DNA from: an uncultured Lachnospira sp.
GTDB taxonomy: Bacteria > Bacillota > Clostridia > Lachnospirales > Lachnospiraceae
Length of the DNA: 64,000 bases
Assembly: GCA_910585095.1 (NCBI GenBank)
Contig: CAJUBU010000011.1
Coordinates: 5,507 to 69,506, forward strand
Reading direction: 5' to 3'
Under the pieces are notes generated by a model. It was given only the letters and a program-made list of their open reading frames with translations. It was not told where the DNA came from and searched no databases. Shown here piece after piece: positions 1 through 8,161 of the stretch. The stretch's first letter is position 1, and the number at the start of each line of letters is the position of its first letter. Position numbers and translations under genes: made by a program.

Positions 1-288
1 CCATATTATGTATGTTATATGGTTGCTGCTATGATTGATGCATGGTTTGTTTCTAAGGGAAAAACGATATATTTATTTATCAATTCAGTTATGGTTAATA
101 TTGTATATTATGGAATCATGTATGCTTTATTTAAGATAGATATATTTACTTTAAATATATATTTTATTATTCACCTTTTTGGAGTAGGTATGGTGGTACA
201 TATGATTATTTCAATATTATTATATTTAAAAGAAACACATAATCATTTAAACAATTCTGCTTTTGGAGAAATAGTGGCGCTTAAATAG
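1..288 (+). CDS. C-terminal fragment of a polytopic membrane protein
   Basis: The reading frame is open to the left edge of the window, so the gene starts outside it and the ATG at 19 is probably internal. The visible 95 residues form about three hydrophobic segments separated by short charged loops, ending in a hydrophilic tail. The pattern (a GKTIYLFINS stretch followed by a Tyr-rich helix) recalls the end of MATE-like multidrug transporters, and the next gene is a MATE transporter, but the fragment is too short for a firm family call. A perfect 13-bp inverted repeat lies downstream. Confidence 0.5.
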   Translation, partial: PYYVCYMVAAMIDAWFVSKGKTIYLFINSVMVNIVYYGIMYALFKIDIFTLNIYFIIHLFGVGMVVHMIISILLYLKETHNHLNNSAFGEIVALK

Positions 289-368
289 AAAGAAATTTTA
301 TTGAAATAATTATTGTTAATATTTTTTTGATAAATTTTGCGGTTGGAGCTGTCGCACTAAGAAAAATA

Positions 369-412
369 TATACAAGATATAGTAAAATTTAAATTAATAT
401 ATATCTTGTATA
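369..412. repeat. 13-bp perfect inverted repeat
   Basis: TATACAAGATATA at 369-381 is repeated in reverse complement at 400-412. There is no clear T-run after it, so it is a weak terminator candidate for the upstream gene or an operator for the MATE gene starting at 457. Confidence 0.4.
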
Positions 413-456
413 CTCAATCTTTATTGCGACAACCCGACCATTTTTAAATTGGAAAA

Positions 457-1944
457 ATGAAAGGAAATGTACATATAACATTTATGACAAAAAAATTTTT
501 GAAATTTGTATTACAAAGTGTAGCTGGAATGGTTGGTGTGTCTGTTTATATACTTGCAGACACCTTTTTCATTTCAATACATTCTGGTGCAGATGGGTTG
601 ACCGTTCTGAATCTGGTGCTGCCCATCTATGGATTGATTTATGCAATTGGCGCTATGATTGGTATTGGCTCTGCAACAAGATATGCAATTAGAAAAGCGA
701 CAGGAGAGAAGAATATTGATTTTTATTTTACACATGCCTTGTTGTGGGATATCATTATTAGTATTCCATTTATTTTATTAGGTATTGTTGCTCCTGAATG
801 GGTGCTTAAAATAATGGGAGCAAATCAAGCTATAACAGATTTAGGAATAAATTATATCCGAATCGTTTTGATAAATACCCCATTTTTTATGATGAATTAT
901 GCGTTTACAGCATTTGCAAGAAATGATAACGCTACTACAATTGCAATGATTGGTTCATTGTCAGGAAGTGTATTTAATATTGTATTTGATTATATTTTTA
1001 TGTTTCCAATGGGGTGGGGGCTTGCAGGGGCAGCTTTAGCAACTGCTTTTTCACCAGTTGTGACAATGCTTGTATGTTGTACACATTATTTGCATGAAAA
1101 TATAAGAAAAGTAAAAATGCGCCTATTTTCATCTGCTGTGATACATGAAAAGAAGAACTATACAAGTATAAAATTTCAGAGGACAACCCCTTCCATTCAT
1201 CATTTGTTTTCATGCTGTAAACTTGGTGTTTCCGCATTTGTAGGAGAAATCAGTTCAGCAGTCACCACAGCAGTTTTCAATATATTGATACTCGGTATAG
1301 CAGCAATTGTGCTGGTATTTTATTTCATAGGTCTTGTAAAGAATTTGATCGAAACTGTTAAGCACACAAACAAGGTGCTTGAGGATACAGAAGTTATAAC
1401 GGCGATAGCGGCAGGAAATATCGGCGTTGCTGCTTATGGAGTAATAGCAAATATATCTATTGTAGCAATGTCCATATTTAATGGTATTTCACAGGGAGTA
1501 CAGCCGCTTATTAGCAATAGCTATGGAAGTAATGATAAAAAGCAGGTTCATCAGCTATTAAAATTAACAATTGGTTTAGGTTTGTTTGTAGAGATAATTA
1601 TTATTGTAAGTGCATGGGGAGCTACAAATTTTCTTATTGGAATATTTAATAGTGAGGGAAATAATGAACTTGTATTATATGCGTATAATGGTATGAGACT
1701 TTATTTTTTAGGCTATCTGATTGCTGGAATTAATATTATATTGATAGCATATTATTCGGCGATAGATAAAGCTTCATTAGCTTTTATTGCTTCGATTCTC
1801 AGAGGCGCAATAGCAATAACGATATGTGCTGTTGTTATGTCAAATATTTGGGGAATAAATGGGATTTGGCTGTCTTTTTTGGCATCAGAGTTTATTACAT
1901 TGATTGTTATTATGGCGAAGATGTTTATAAAGTCAAAGAATTAG
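457..1944 (+). CDS. MATE family efflux transporter with an internal insertion
   Basis: This is a polytopic membrane protein of the MATE (Na+- or H+-coupled multidrug/toxin exporter) family. The N-terminal half has the typical GVSVYILADTFFIS and GIGSATRYAIRKATGE segments, and the C-terminal half has GISQGVQPLISNSYG. Residues about 283-318 do not fit the family: they break a helix between LGIA and AGNIGVAAYG and look like a separate hydrophobic-plus-amphipathic fragment. The insert is about 108 bp, is in frame, and is flanked by imperfect ATAGC(A/G)GC copies. The start at 457 has a poor ribosome binding site; ATG 484 is an alternative that trims nine residues. Function may be altered by the insert. 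Confidence 0.85.
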   Translation: MKGNVHITFMTKKFLKFVLQSVAGMVGVSVYILADTFFISIHSGADGLTVLNLVLPIYGLIYAIGAMIGIGSATRYAIRKATGEKNIDFYFTHALLWDIIISIPFILLGIVAPEWVLKIMGANQAITDLGINYIRIVLINTPFFMMNYAFTAFARNDNATTIAMIGSLSGSVFNIVFDYIFMFPMGWGLAGAALATAFSPVVTMLVCCTHYLHENIRKVKMRLFSSAVIHEKKNYTSIKFQRTTPSIHHLFSCCKLGVSAFVGEISSAVTTAVFNILILGIAAIVLVFYFIGLVKNLIETVKHTNKVLEDTEVITAIAAGNIGVAAYGVIANISIVAMSIFNGISQGVQPLISNSYGSNDKKQVHQLLKLTIGLGLFVEIIIIVSAWGATNFLIGIFNSEGNNELVLYAYNGMRLYFLGYLIAGINIILIAYYSAIDKASLAFIASILRGAIAITICAVVMSNIWGINGIWLSFLASEFITLIVIMAKMFIKSKN

Positions 1945-2050
1945 GCTAGTTATTTTCCTGATAAGATTAAAATATTTTATTTTTAAATAGCAAGTAGATT
2001 AGATAATAGATAAAATTAGATAATAGGTAAAAAAGGAATGGGATGTAATA

Positions 2051-2623
2051 ATGAGCAAAAATGTAATTCACATTTATGGCGCTTCAGGTTCAGGAACAAC
2101 GACATTAGCAAAGCATATCCATAATAATATGGGCTATTTTTTTATGGATACAGACGATTATTTTTGGTTGCCAACGAATCCGCCATATACACAGAAAAGA
2201 AAAATACAAGAAAGAGTAAAATTAATGAGAGAAGATATTGAAAAGTATGATAAAATTGTTATATCAGGTTCTCTTGTCAATTGGGGAAATGAATTGATAC
2301 CATTCTTTTCATTTGTTGTTCGTCTTGTAACAGATGCAGATATTCGTATTATAAGGTTAAAGGAACGAGAAAAAAGAAAGTTTGGTACTCGAATTGAAAA
2401 AGGTGGAGATATGTATCAAAATCATTTGGAATTTATTGAATGGGCGGCAGAGTATGATAATGGTGATATAAATATGAGAAGCAAGGCACAGCATGATGAA
2501 TGGCAGAAATTATTGAAATGTAAACAGATAGTTTTGAATGGCAATGATGATTTGGACTATAATTTGCAACAAATAAAAAATCATTTAACTTTATTAAGTA
2601 AGACCTCTGCTTCAATATTGTAG
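2051..2623 (+). CDS. P-loop nucleotide kinase-like protein (AAA_17/18 type)
   Basis: The 190-residue cytosolic protein begins with a Walker A loop, GASGSGTTT at residues 10-18, followed by MDTDDYFW, which resembles the substrate-binding DxD region of adenylate-kinase-like and shikimate-kinase-like P-loop kinases. A basic LID-like segment (REKRKFGTR) lies in the second half. The substrate cannot be told from sequence. The gene stands alone. Its last six codons and stop overlap a dispersed family C repeat, so the C-terminal TSASIL tail was probably supplied by the repeat. Confidence 0.75.
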   Translation: MSKNVIHIYGASGSGTTTLAKHIHNNMGYFFMDTDDYFWLPTNPPYTQKRKIQERVKLMREDIEKYDKIVISGSLVNWGNELIPFFSFVVRLVTDADIRIIRLKEREKRKFGTRIEKGGDMYQNHLEFIEWAAEYDNGDINMRSKAQHDEWQKLLKCKQIVLNGNDDLDYNLQQIKNHLTLLSKTSASIL

Positions 2624-2658
2624 AGGTATAAGTGGGGGACTTGCGTTGCGATAATAGA
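2603..2658 (+). repeat. Family C dispersed repeat, copy 1
   Basis: This copy shares the pattern cctCTGCTTCAAT...AAGTGGGG-acttgcrttgcgat-atag with the copy at 51961. It overlaps the 3' end and stop codon of the kinase gene. ACCTCT/AGAGGT can form a hairpin inside it. Confidence 0.6.
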
Positions 2659-2670
2659 TATGAGGTTATG

Positions 2671-2705
2671 AACAAGCAGAAAAAACTGTAAATACTTGCT
2701 TGACA
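2671..2705 (+). repeat. Family B dispersed repeat, degenerate copy
   Basis: AACAAGCAG followed by aatactTGCTTGACA matches the ends of the family B element seen at 6872, 20691, 52498, 54477 and 56062. The terminal TTGACA is a potential -35 box, but I see no good -10 at the right spacing. Confidence 0.4.
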
Positions 2706-2810
2706 TTTACAGAATGAAATGAGTTATTCACGAAACATTTATTAAAAAATATCTTTTATTTTCCGATACATTTTATACATCTTTATATTATTTCATAGGA
2801 GGGAAAAGAT

Positions 2811-3623
2811 ATGTCTGTTGAGGGAATTGGAAATAGCTATTATAGTAAAATGGAACAAAAGGAGTTTGTTTCGCAAAAAAATAAATCAAAAAATATAGAA
2901 TTGGAAACTTTTGATTCTAATAAGAGGTATCAATCGTTAAGTGCGATGACAAACGATTTGTTGTTAATGGAAAAGAAATGGCAAGTTCAGTATAGTGAAA
3001 TGATATCAAATTCAAACGTCTCTACGATTGATGAATTAAAAAAAGAGATAAACACATTGTTTCCTGAATACAAACTTGTAACAAGGAAGCCTGATGGAGT
3101 AATGGATGGTGAAAATTTATTATATATTGATACTACAAATTTAAATAAGATGTTAAATGATTCATCTTATAGAGCAAAAATATATGCGTTGATGGAAAGA
3201 GAATTAGCTGGTACAAAAGGGTATCATTTTGGTGGAAGCGCTTGGAAACTTACAGGTACTGTGTTTACATTAAGTGAGGACAATCCAAAAGAGTTGGGTA
3301 TTCCTTATGCTGGGCAGTGTAAGGGAATCCAATTAAATGGTTCTTATACATTTTTAAAAACAAGCAGTAAGAAACGTATTTTTTGTAATGAGAAAAATCA
3401 TGATAAAATAAAAGATAAAAAAGCAAAAATAGAAAAAAATAAAAAGTTAAAAGAAAATGAGACAAAGGTTTTATGGGAAAAAGAAAAACAAGCGAAGTTA
3501 ATGGAACAAATTGAGGAAAAAGTAGTAAATACAAAAGCGAGAAATAAAAAAATTTACCATGAGACAGCTTTAAAAAAGTATCAACAAGCATACGATGAAT
3601 ATATGCAGTATATAGAAGAATAG
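2811..3623 (+). CDS. Uncharacterised protein, DUF6033-like
   Basis: A 270-residue soluble protein with no signal peptide. The first two thirds form a mixed alpha/beta domain. Residues about 195-265 are very rich in Lys and Glu and look like a long charged coiled coil. Its style (MSVEGIGNSYYSK opening, SEMISNSNVSTIDELKKEI) resembles DUF6033 proteins common in Lachnospiraceae, whose function is unknown; the match is from memory and tentative. AGGAGGG at 2798-2804 sets the start. It precedes three small genes on the same strand and may be cotranscribed with them. Confidence 0.6.
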   Translation: MSVEGIGNSYYSKMEQKEFVSQKNKSKNIELETFDSNKRYQSLSAMTNDLLLMEKKWQVQYSEMISNSNVSTIDELKKEINTLFPEYKLVTRKPDGVMDGENLLYIDTTNLNKMLNDSSYRAKIYALMERELAGTKGYHFGGSAWKLTGTVFTLSEDNPKELGIPYAGQCKGIQLNGSYTFLKTSSKKRIFCNEKNHDKIKDKKAKIEKNKKLKENETKVLWEKEKQAKLMEQIEEKVVNTKARNKKIYHETALKKYQQAYDEYMQYIEE

Positions 3624-3655
3624 ATTGAAAAAAAGTATAGAAATGAGTATTGTTT

Positions 3656-4006
3656 ATGAGAATGTATGGGTATTTAAAAGAACCATATCAATGTAATTCT
3701 ACCACAATGATTTATAAAGTGATGATACATGAAATAGAAGAAATAGGGGCATATATATATTATTATACAAGTAAAGACGCAATATTTAGTTCGTATGATT
3801 CATTTGTTGATGATATAGATACAGCATTAGAAGAATTTGAGCATGAAATTGACGAACAAGGCTGGATTAAAATTGATGAGCCATTGCCATATTGTCAGCA
3901 CGATTGCATACTTCCCATTCGTGTGAAAGGACGTAAAGATGGTTGTCCTCAATGGGGACAATATGAGATATTGTCTGATGGACAGTGGATAGAATATAAT
4001 CTTTGA
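3656..4006 (+). CDS. Small acidic protein of unknown function
   Basis: This is a 116-residue acidic soluble protein with no recognised domain. It is rich in Tyr and has a Glu/Asp-rich helix (DIDTALEEFEHEIDEQGW), then a short Cys/His segment (CQHDC). ATG 3656 is preferred over the TTG at 3650. Size, acidity and position next to a GNAT protein and a DUF6881 protein resemble immunity-type accessory genes, but no toxin is visible nearby, so this is only a contextual guess. Confidence 0.55.
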   Translation: MRMYGYLKEPYQCNSTTMIYKVMIHEIEEIGAYIYYYTSKDAIFSSYDSFVDDIDTALEEFEHEIDEQGWIKIDEPLPYCQHDCILPIRVKGRKDGCPQWGQYEILSDGQWIEYNL

Positions 4007-4093
4007 TAAGGTGTAAATATTTATATAAAGCAAGAGTAAAAGTTAAAAATAGTAAGTTGTTTCAAAAAATCAGTTATAGTATGGAGATTAAAA

Positions 4094-4681
4094 ATGGTTT
4101 TAAATAATATTCGATATGAAATAAAACAGCTACTTTGGGAAGATATAGTAAAATTATATAATACAAATATGCAGTGTGATTTTCCTAAGGAAGAAATAAA
4201 AACATTAGAACTGTTACAGAATTTATATGATAAGGGCATCAGTAAGGTGTATGGTGTGTATGAAAAAACAACATTAAAGGCATATGCCATTTTTGAAAAA
4301 CCCCAAAATGATAATATTGTATTATTAGATTATTTGGCAGTTCATAAAATGAATAGAGGAACAGGCTTAGGAGGAACATTTGTCAAGGAATTTAAAAATA
4401 TATTTTATGATGTGGATGCTATTGTGGCAGAAATAGAAGATATTAGTAAAGCTAGCAGTGAAGAACAAAAATTTATCCGAACAAGAAGAAAACAATTTTA
4501 TTTAAAAAATGAATTTTATGAGACAGGGGTTTTGACTCAAGCAGATGGCGGAATTGACTATGAAATATTATATATGCCTGTTGGGCAAAAACTTAAAAAG
4601 TTTCAAATACAAAAGGCGATGGAGAGAATTTATAGTACCTTTTTTAAAAAGGGAGACTATATAGTGCGAGGAGAATTTTAG
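4094..4681 (+). CDS. GNAT family N-acetyltransferase
   Basis: A 195-residue protein with a GNAT core. The acetyl-CoA-binding motif A appears as DYLAVHKMNRGTGLGGTF around residues 80-97, with the RGTGLGG pyrophosphate loop. The acceptor substrate is unknown. A basic C-terminal extension follows the core. The stop is followed one base later by the ATG of the DUF6881 gene at 4683, so the two genes are translationally linked. Confidence 0.75.
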   Translation: MVLNNIRYEIKQLLWEDIVKLYNTNMQCDFPKEEIKTLELLQNLYDKGISKVYGVYEKTTLKAYAIFEKPQNDNIVLLDYLAVHKMNRGTGLGGTFVKEFKNIFYDVDAIVAEIEDISKASSEEQKFIRTRRKQFYLKNEFYETGVLTQADGGIDYEILYMPVGQKLKKFQIQKAMERIYSTFFKKGDYIVRGEF

Positions 4682-4682
4682 A

Positions 4683-4964
4683 ATGTACGAATATATAAGC
4701 TGTAACTGGAAACATAACTTTAAGGAAGAACCTGTGACTTTTCTTTATGAGATTGATTTAGATGAAGAACGATATGCAACAAGAATGATTGAGATTTTTG
4801 CAGATGGACATACCAATAATTTACAAGATAAAGAATGGAAATTTGTTACAGAAGAACCAGTACCATCTATAAATGATATTAATAAAGGTGAATGTGGAGA
4901 AGAATTTAGTGCTTATATAATATCAAAAGAAGAATTTGAGAGGATTTGGACAGAGGTTAAATAA
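4683..4964 (+). CDS. DUF6881-like small protein
   Basis: A 93-residue acidic protein. The pattern YI.CNWKH.F..EPV..LYEID..RYATRMIEIFADG, then SAYIISKEEFERIW, fits the small uncharacterised DUF6881 domain as I remember it. DUF6881 proteins are often single-domain genes in variable gene neighbourhoods. The start abuts the stop of the upstream GNAT gene. No function can be assigned. Confidence 0.6.
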   Translation: MYEYISCNWKHNFKEEPVTFLYEIDLDEERYATRMIEIFADGHTNNLQDKEWKFVTEEPVPSINDINKGECGEEFSAYIISKEEFERIWTEVK

Positions 4965-5098
4965 AAATTAAAAGTTATTCTTGATAATGCACAGAATACA
5001 TGGTAAAATAGCGACAATAAAGTTGTGGCATAATAGATTTGTTTTTATAGATAGCGACAATAGCCAGTTACTTAATTTTATATAATAAGATTTTTAGC

Positions 5099-5143
5099 AG
5101 CTCCCCATTTACAAGGTTATGTAAGTGGGGAGCTGGTATTTTT
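5099..5143 (+). terminator. Intrinsic terminator
   Basis: A 14-bp stem (5099-5112 with 5121-5134, one G-U pair) beginning AGCTCCCC is followed by GGTATTTTT. It closes the 2811-4964 gene group just before the glycosylase gene. Two copies of a short atagcgacaata motif lie upstream, near 5007 and 5052. Confidence 0.85.
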
Positions 5144-5168
5144 AAGAGAAATGGAAAGGAATAATGTT

Positions 5169-5762
5169 ATGGAAATAAAAAAATTACCTCGCGGTTTTTA
5201 TAATCGGAATACGCTTGTTATAGCAGAAGAAATTTTAGGAAAGACTTTGGTTCATGTGACAAAAGAAGGAATAACTAAGGGGAAGATAGTGGAAGTAGAG
5301 GCGTATATGGGGGCTAAGGATAAAGCTGCACATTCCTATAAGGGGATGCCTTCTGGAAGGACAAAGATTCAGTATGGAGAAGGAGGGTATGCGTATGTTT
5401 ATCTTATATATGGAATGTATATTTGTATGAATGTTGTAACAAATCTTAAGGATATTCCAGAAGTTTTGTTGATTCGAGCATTAGAGCCAGTAGAAGGAAT
5501 TGAATTAATGAAAAAGAGAAGGAAAACGAATATTGTTAAAAATTTATGTAATGGACCAGGAAAGTTAAGTCAAGCTATGGGAATTACAAAGGACAGTTAT
5601 GGTGAGGATTTATGTGGTGATACTTTATATTTAGAAGATGCCGCACGAATCAAATCAGAACAAATTGTTAAGACAAAAAGAATTAATATTGATTATGCAG
5701 AGGAGGCAAAAGATTATTTGTGGCGTTTTTTAGTGAAAGGAAATGCTTATATTTCAAAGTAA
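5169..5762 (+). CDS. DNA-3-methyladenine glycosylase (AAG/Mpg family)
   Basis: This is a base excision repair enzyme that removes alkylated purines such as 3-methyladenine from DNA. The 197-residue protein has the family signatures: LGKTLV near the start, the catalytic Glu region KIVEVEAYMG, DKAAHSYKG, the Tyr-rich GGYAYVYLIYGMYICMNVV segment that intercalates in DNA, and CNGPGKLSQAMGI. I chose ATG 5169 because AAAGGA at 5155-5160 is well spaced for it; an in-frame ATG at 5151 overlaps that ribosome binding site. It is monocistronic, with a terminator upstream and a long leader of the next gene downstream. Confidence 0.93.
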   Translation: MEIKKLPRGFYNRNTLVIAEEILGKTLVHVTKEGITKGKIVEVEAYMGAKDKAAHSYKGMPSGRTKIQYGEGGYAYVYLIYGMYICMNVVTNLKDIPEVLLIRALEPVEGIELMKKRRKTNIVKNLCNGPGKLSQAMGITKDSYGEDLCGDTLYLEDAARIKSEQIVKTKRINIDYAEEAKDYLWRFLVKGNAYISK

Positions 5763-6087
5763 TACTACTTTATTTACAAATTATTTTTTTGGGTTGAATA
5801 AAAATAAAAATCATGTATAATGTAAATGTAGATAAAAATATAACAAATAGATTTATTATATATTGATTCATTTTTATATAATATGTTTATGATAGTTGTG
5901 TGCAGCGTAAATATTGTTGAAATAAATTAAATAGTTGATTGTGAAACTTATTATTTAGATAAAATAAAGAGTAGAATATAAGTTTCATAATTATCTAATA
6001 AATACGAAAGAAAGGAGGATAGTTACCATTTGATAAACAGTTATTCTATTAACTGAAAAGAATTATTTTTTTTAGGAGGATTTACAT
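5763..6087 (+). promoter_or_regulatory. Long AT-rich leader before the secreted protein gene
   Basis: This 325-base stretch holds no gene in the usual sense. TGAAACTTAT at 5942-5951 pairs perfectly with ATAAGTTTCA at 5978-5987, and a second interleaved pair (TTATTTAGATA near 5951 with TTATCTAATAA near 5991) would give a pseudoknot-like topology. A strong AAAGGAGG at 6012-6019 precedes a possible eight-codon TTG-started leader (6030-6056, MINSYSIN), which overlaps a CAGTTA/TAACTG hairpin. A second AGGAGG at 6075-6080 serves the gene at 6088. Function is inferred only. Confidence 0.35.
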
Positions 6088-6777
6088 ATGAAAAATTGTG
6101 TAAGTAAAAATGAAAATGCACTGTCATTTACAAGGAAAGGTATTAGTGAAGTGCAAAAAGTACAAAGGAATATTTATTTGTGTCAAATTAAAAGGTTGAT
6201 ATTTACAGTTGCTATATTGTTGTTTTCAGTATTATTTATAAATGAGGCAAAAGCTGAGGAAGTTAAAGAATTTCCAAAGGAAGCACTTGATAGCATCAAT
6301 GTTAGTTTAGAGAATGCTGATAAAGAGAAATTAGGCATATCTGACGATATAGATATGTCTCAAGTTCAGGTAAGTGTTGAATATGGCGAAGTTTCACAAA
6401 CAGGTGTAAAAGAGGTAAATGGAAGAGAAAAGCCAACATATACAGCTTACAAAGATATTACTTTTAATTTATATGATGACTATTCAGGTAATGCTTATAT
6501 TACATTTAGAGTTTCTGTATATTATTATTATGCTGATGGTGATTATGTTGAAATATATTATTATGCTATACAAAAACTTCGTGAATTTTTAGTTATAGCT
6601 GGTGATAAGGAACAAGAAGGATATGTAACACAGCATGGTACATTTTCAAGAATAACAATATATTATCAGGTAGTCTATTATACGGTTTCTGAGACTCCTT
6701 ATATTGCAAAGATTGAATTAGATGTTGATTATTGGGGAGAGTTTAGTTGTAATCTTGACTTATATCTAAAATATTGA
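6088..6777 (+). CDS. Secreted or membrane-anchored protein of unknown function
   Basis: A 229-residue protein with an unusually long N-terminal region (about 35 polar residues) before a single hydrophobic helix (LIFTVAILLFSVLFI) and an AKA|EE-like cleavage site near residue 57. The exported part is Tyr-rich, predicted mostly beta, with repeated YYYYADGDYVEIYYY-like strands, and ends without a sortase signal. I do not recognise the family. It has a perfect AGGAGG ribosome binding site, a long structured leader and its own terminator, so it is probably a separately regulated single gene. Confidence 0.7.
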   Translation: MKNCVSKNENALSFTRKGISEVQKVQRNIYLCQIKRLIFTVAILLFSVLFINEAKAEEVKEFPKEALDSINVSLENADKEKLGISDDIDMSQVQVSVEYGEVSQTGVKEVNGREKPTYTAYKDITFNLYDDYSGNAYITFRVSVYYYYADGDYVEIYYYAIQKLREFLVIAGDKEQEGYVTQHGTFSRITIYYQVVYYTVSETPYIAKIELDVDYWGEFSCNLDLYLKY

Positions 6778-6782
6778 TGTTA

Positions 6783-6825
6783 TAATCTCACGGAATCATA
6801 GTATGTTGATTTCGTGAGATTATTT
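6783..6825 (+). terminator. Intrinsic terminator
   Basis: A 16-bp stem (6783-6798 with 6807-6822, one G-U pair) beginning TAATCTCACGG is followed by TTTACTTT. It ends the secreted-protein gene. Confidence 0.8.
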
Positions 6826-6871
6826 ACTTTATAGAAAATTACATTATTGATATATCAAATTACAAATTTAT

Positions 6872-6910
6872 AGACAATTAGCGGAGTGGATTGTCAATAT
6901 CTGCTTGACT
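6872..6910 (+). repeat. Family B dispersed repeat upstream of sbcD
   Basis: The sequence ttaGCGGAGTGGATTGtcaatatctGCTTGACT matches the family B pattern. Its last six bases form the -35 box of the probable sbcD promoter. Confidence 0.65.
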
Positions 6911-6933
6911 AAATGTTATAAATGTAGTATAGA
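6905..6933 (+). promoter_or_regulatory. Probable sigma-A promoter of sbcDC
   Basis: TTGACT at 6905-6910 and TATAGA at 6928-6933 are separated by exactly 17 bp. Transcription would start near 6940, about 25 bases before the sbcD ATG. The -35 box belongs to a dispersed repeat. Confidence 0.65.
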
Positions 6934-6965
6934 TTTGCAAATGAATAGGAAGGCATGGTATTTAT

Positions 6966-8132
6966 ATGAAAATATTTCATATTTCTGATTTACATATTGG
7001 TAAACGCCTAAATTTATTTGATTTATTAGAAGTTCAAAAAAATGTGTTGAATCAAATAATTGAAGCGGCAAAAAGAGAACGACCAGATGTAATTATAGTA
7101 GCAGGGGATATATATGACAAATCTTCACCATCTGGTGAAGCAATAAGATTGTTAAGTGAATTTTTTAACGAATTGGCAGAGATAGAACCACAAATTCCAA
7201 TATTGATTATTTCAGGAAACCATGATAGTAATTTAAGGCTGGATTATGCTGCTTCATTTCTTGCAAAACATAATATTTATATTTGTGCTACTTTGCCTCA
7301 AAGTCAAAAAGAGCATCTTAATAAAATGACTTTTTATGATAAATATGGAGAAGTTCATTTTTATATGATGCCTTTTGTTAAGCCAGAGGATGCAAAAAAT
7401 TTATTGGGAAAAGAAGCAGGTATTCATACATATGATGAAGCTTTTGCGGCAATTCTTGATAGGGAATCAATTGATTATTCTAAGAGAAATGTATTAATAG
7501 CTCATCAGTTTTTTGTGTCAAAAGATTGTGAGCCAGAAAAGCGCGATTCAGAGATGCGATATATTTCTGTTGGAGGTATTGATAGTGTTGATACATGTCA
7601 TATTGACCAGTTTGATTATGTTGCACTTGGGCATCTGCATACTTCTCAGCATATCGGAAAAACATATATACGTTATAGTGGAACGCCTTTAAAGTACTCA
7701 GTGAGTGAAGCAAAAGACAGCAAGTCTATTACTGTTGTGACATTAAAGGAAAAAAGCAGTGAGCCAGAAATTACATTTATACCTTTGTATATGAATCCAG
7801 ACCTGAAAAAGTTAAAAGGAACACTAAATGAAGTAATTGCAATGGCTGATGAACAATTAAAAGAGGATTATGTCAGCATTATTTTAACAGATGAGGATTC
7901 ATTATTTCGACCAAAAGACAGGCTAGGAGATTTTTATAATAAAATTGTGGATGTTACAATAGAGAATACGAGAACAAAAAATTTTATTTATAATGATGTT
8001 GATGAGAAGTTTAACGAAGAAGATAATCCTATTGATATTTTTTGTGAATTTTATCAGGAAATAAATGGACAGCCAATAAGTCAAGAAGAAAAAACAATTG
8101 TGCTTGATATCTTAAAAGAGTTGAATTTGTAG
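6966..8132 (+). CDS. sbcD: SbcD exonuclease subunit
   Basis: The Mre11-type phosphodiesterase subunit of the SbcCD nuclease, which processes DNA hairpins and protein-blocked double-strand ends with SbcC. The metal-binding motifs of the calcineurin-like fold are all present: DLHIGK (D8, H10), GDIYDK (D48), GNHD (N85, H86, D87), AHQF and GHLH (H223, H225). The length of 388 residues is normal. The C-terminal capping region is followed 29 bases later by sbcC, so the two form the usual operon, driven by the promoter at 6905. Confidence 0.96.
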   Translation: MKIFHISDLHIGKRLNLFDLLEVQKNVLNQIIEAAKRERPDVIIVAGDIYDKSSPSGEAIRLLSEFFNELAEIEPQIPILIISGNHDSNLRLDYAASFLAKHNIYICATLPQSQKEHLNKMTFYDKYGEVHFYMMPFVKPEDAKNLLGKEAGIHTYDEAFAAILDRESIDYSKRNVLIAHQFFVSKDCEPEKRDSEMRYISVGGIDSVDTCHIDQFDYVALGHLHTSQHIGKTYIRYSGTPLKYSVSEAKDSKSITVVTLKEKSSEPEITFIPLYMNPDLKKLKGTLNEVIAMADEQLKEDYVSIILTDEDSLFRPKDRLGDFYNKIVDVTIENTRTKNFIYNDVDEKFNEEDNPIDIFCEFYQEINGQPISQEEKTIVLDILKELNL

Positions 8133-8161
8133 TGATAAAATAAAGGTGAAAAGGAATAAAG

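Noticed and set aside
19..288. Complete 89-residue gene starting at 19
   Set aside because: The frame is open to the window edge and the peptide looks like the end of a larger transporter.
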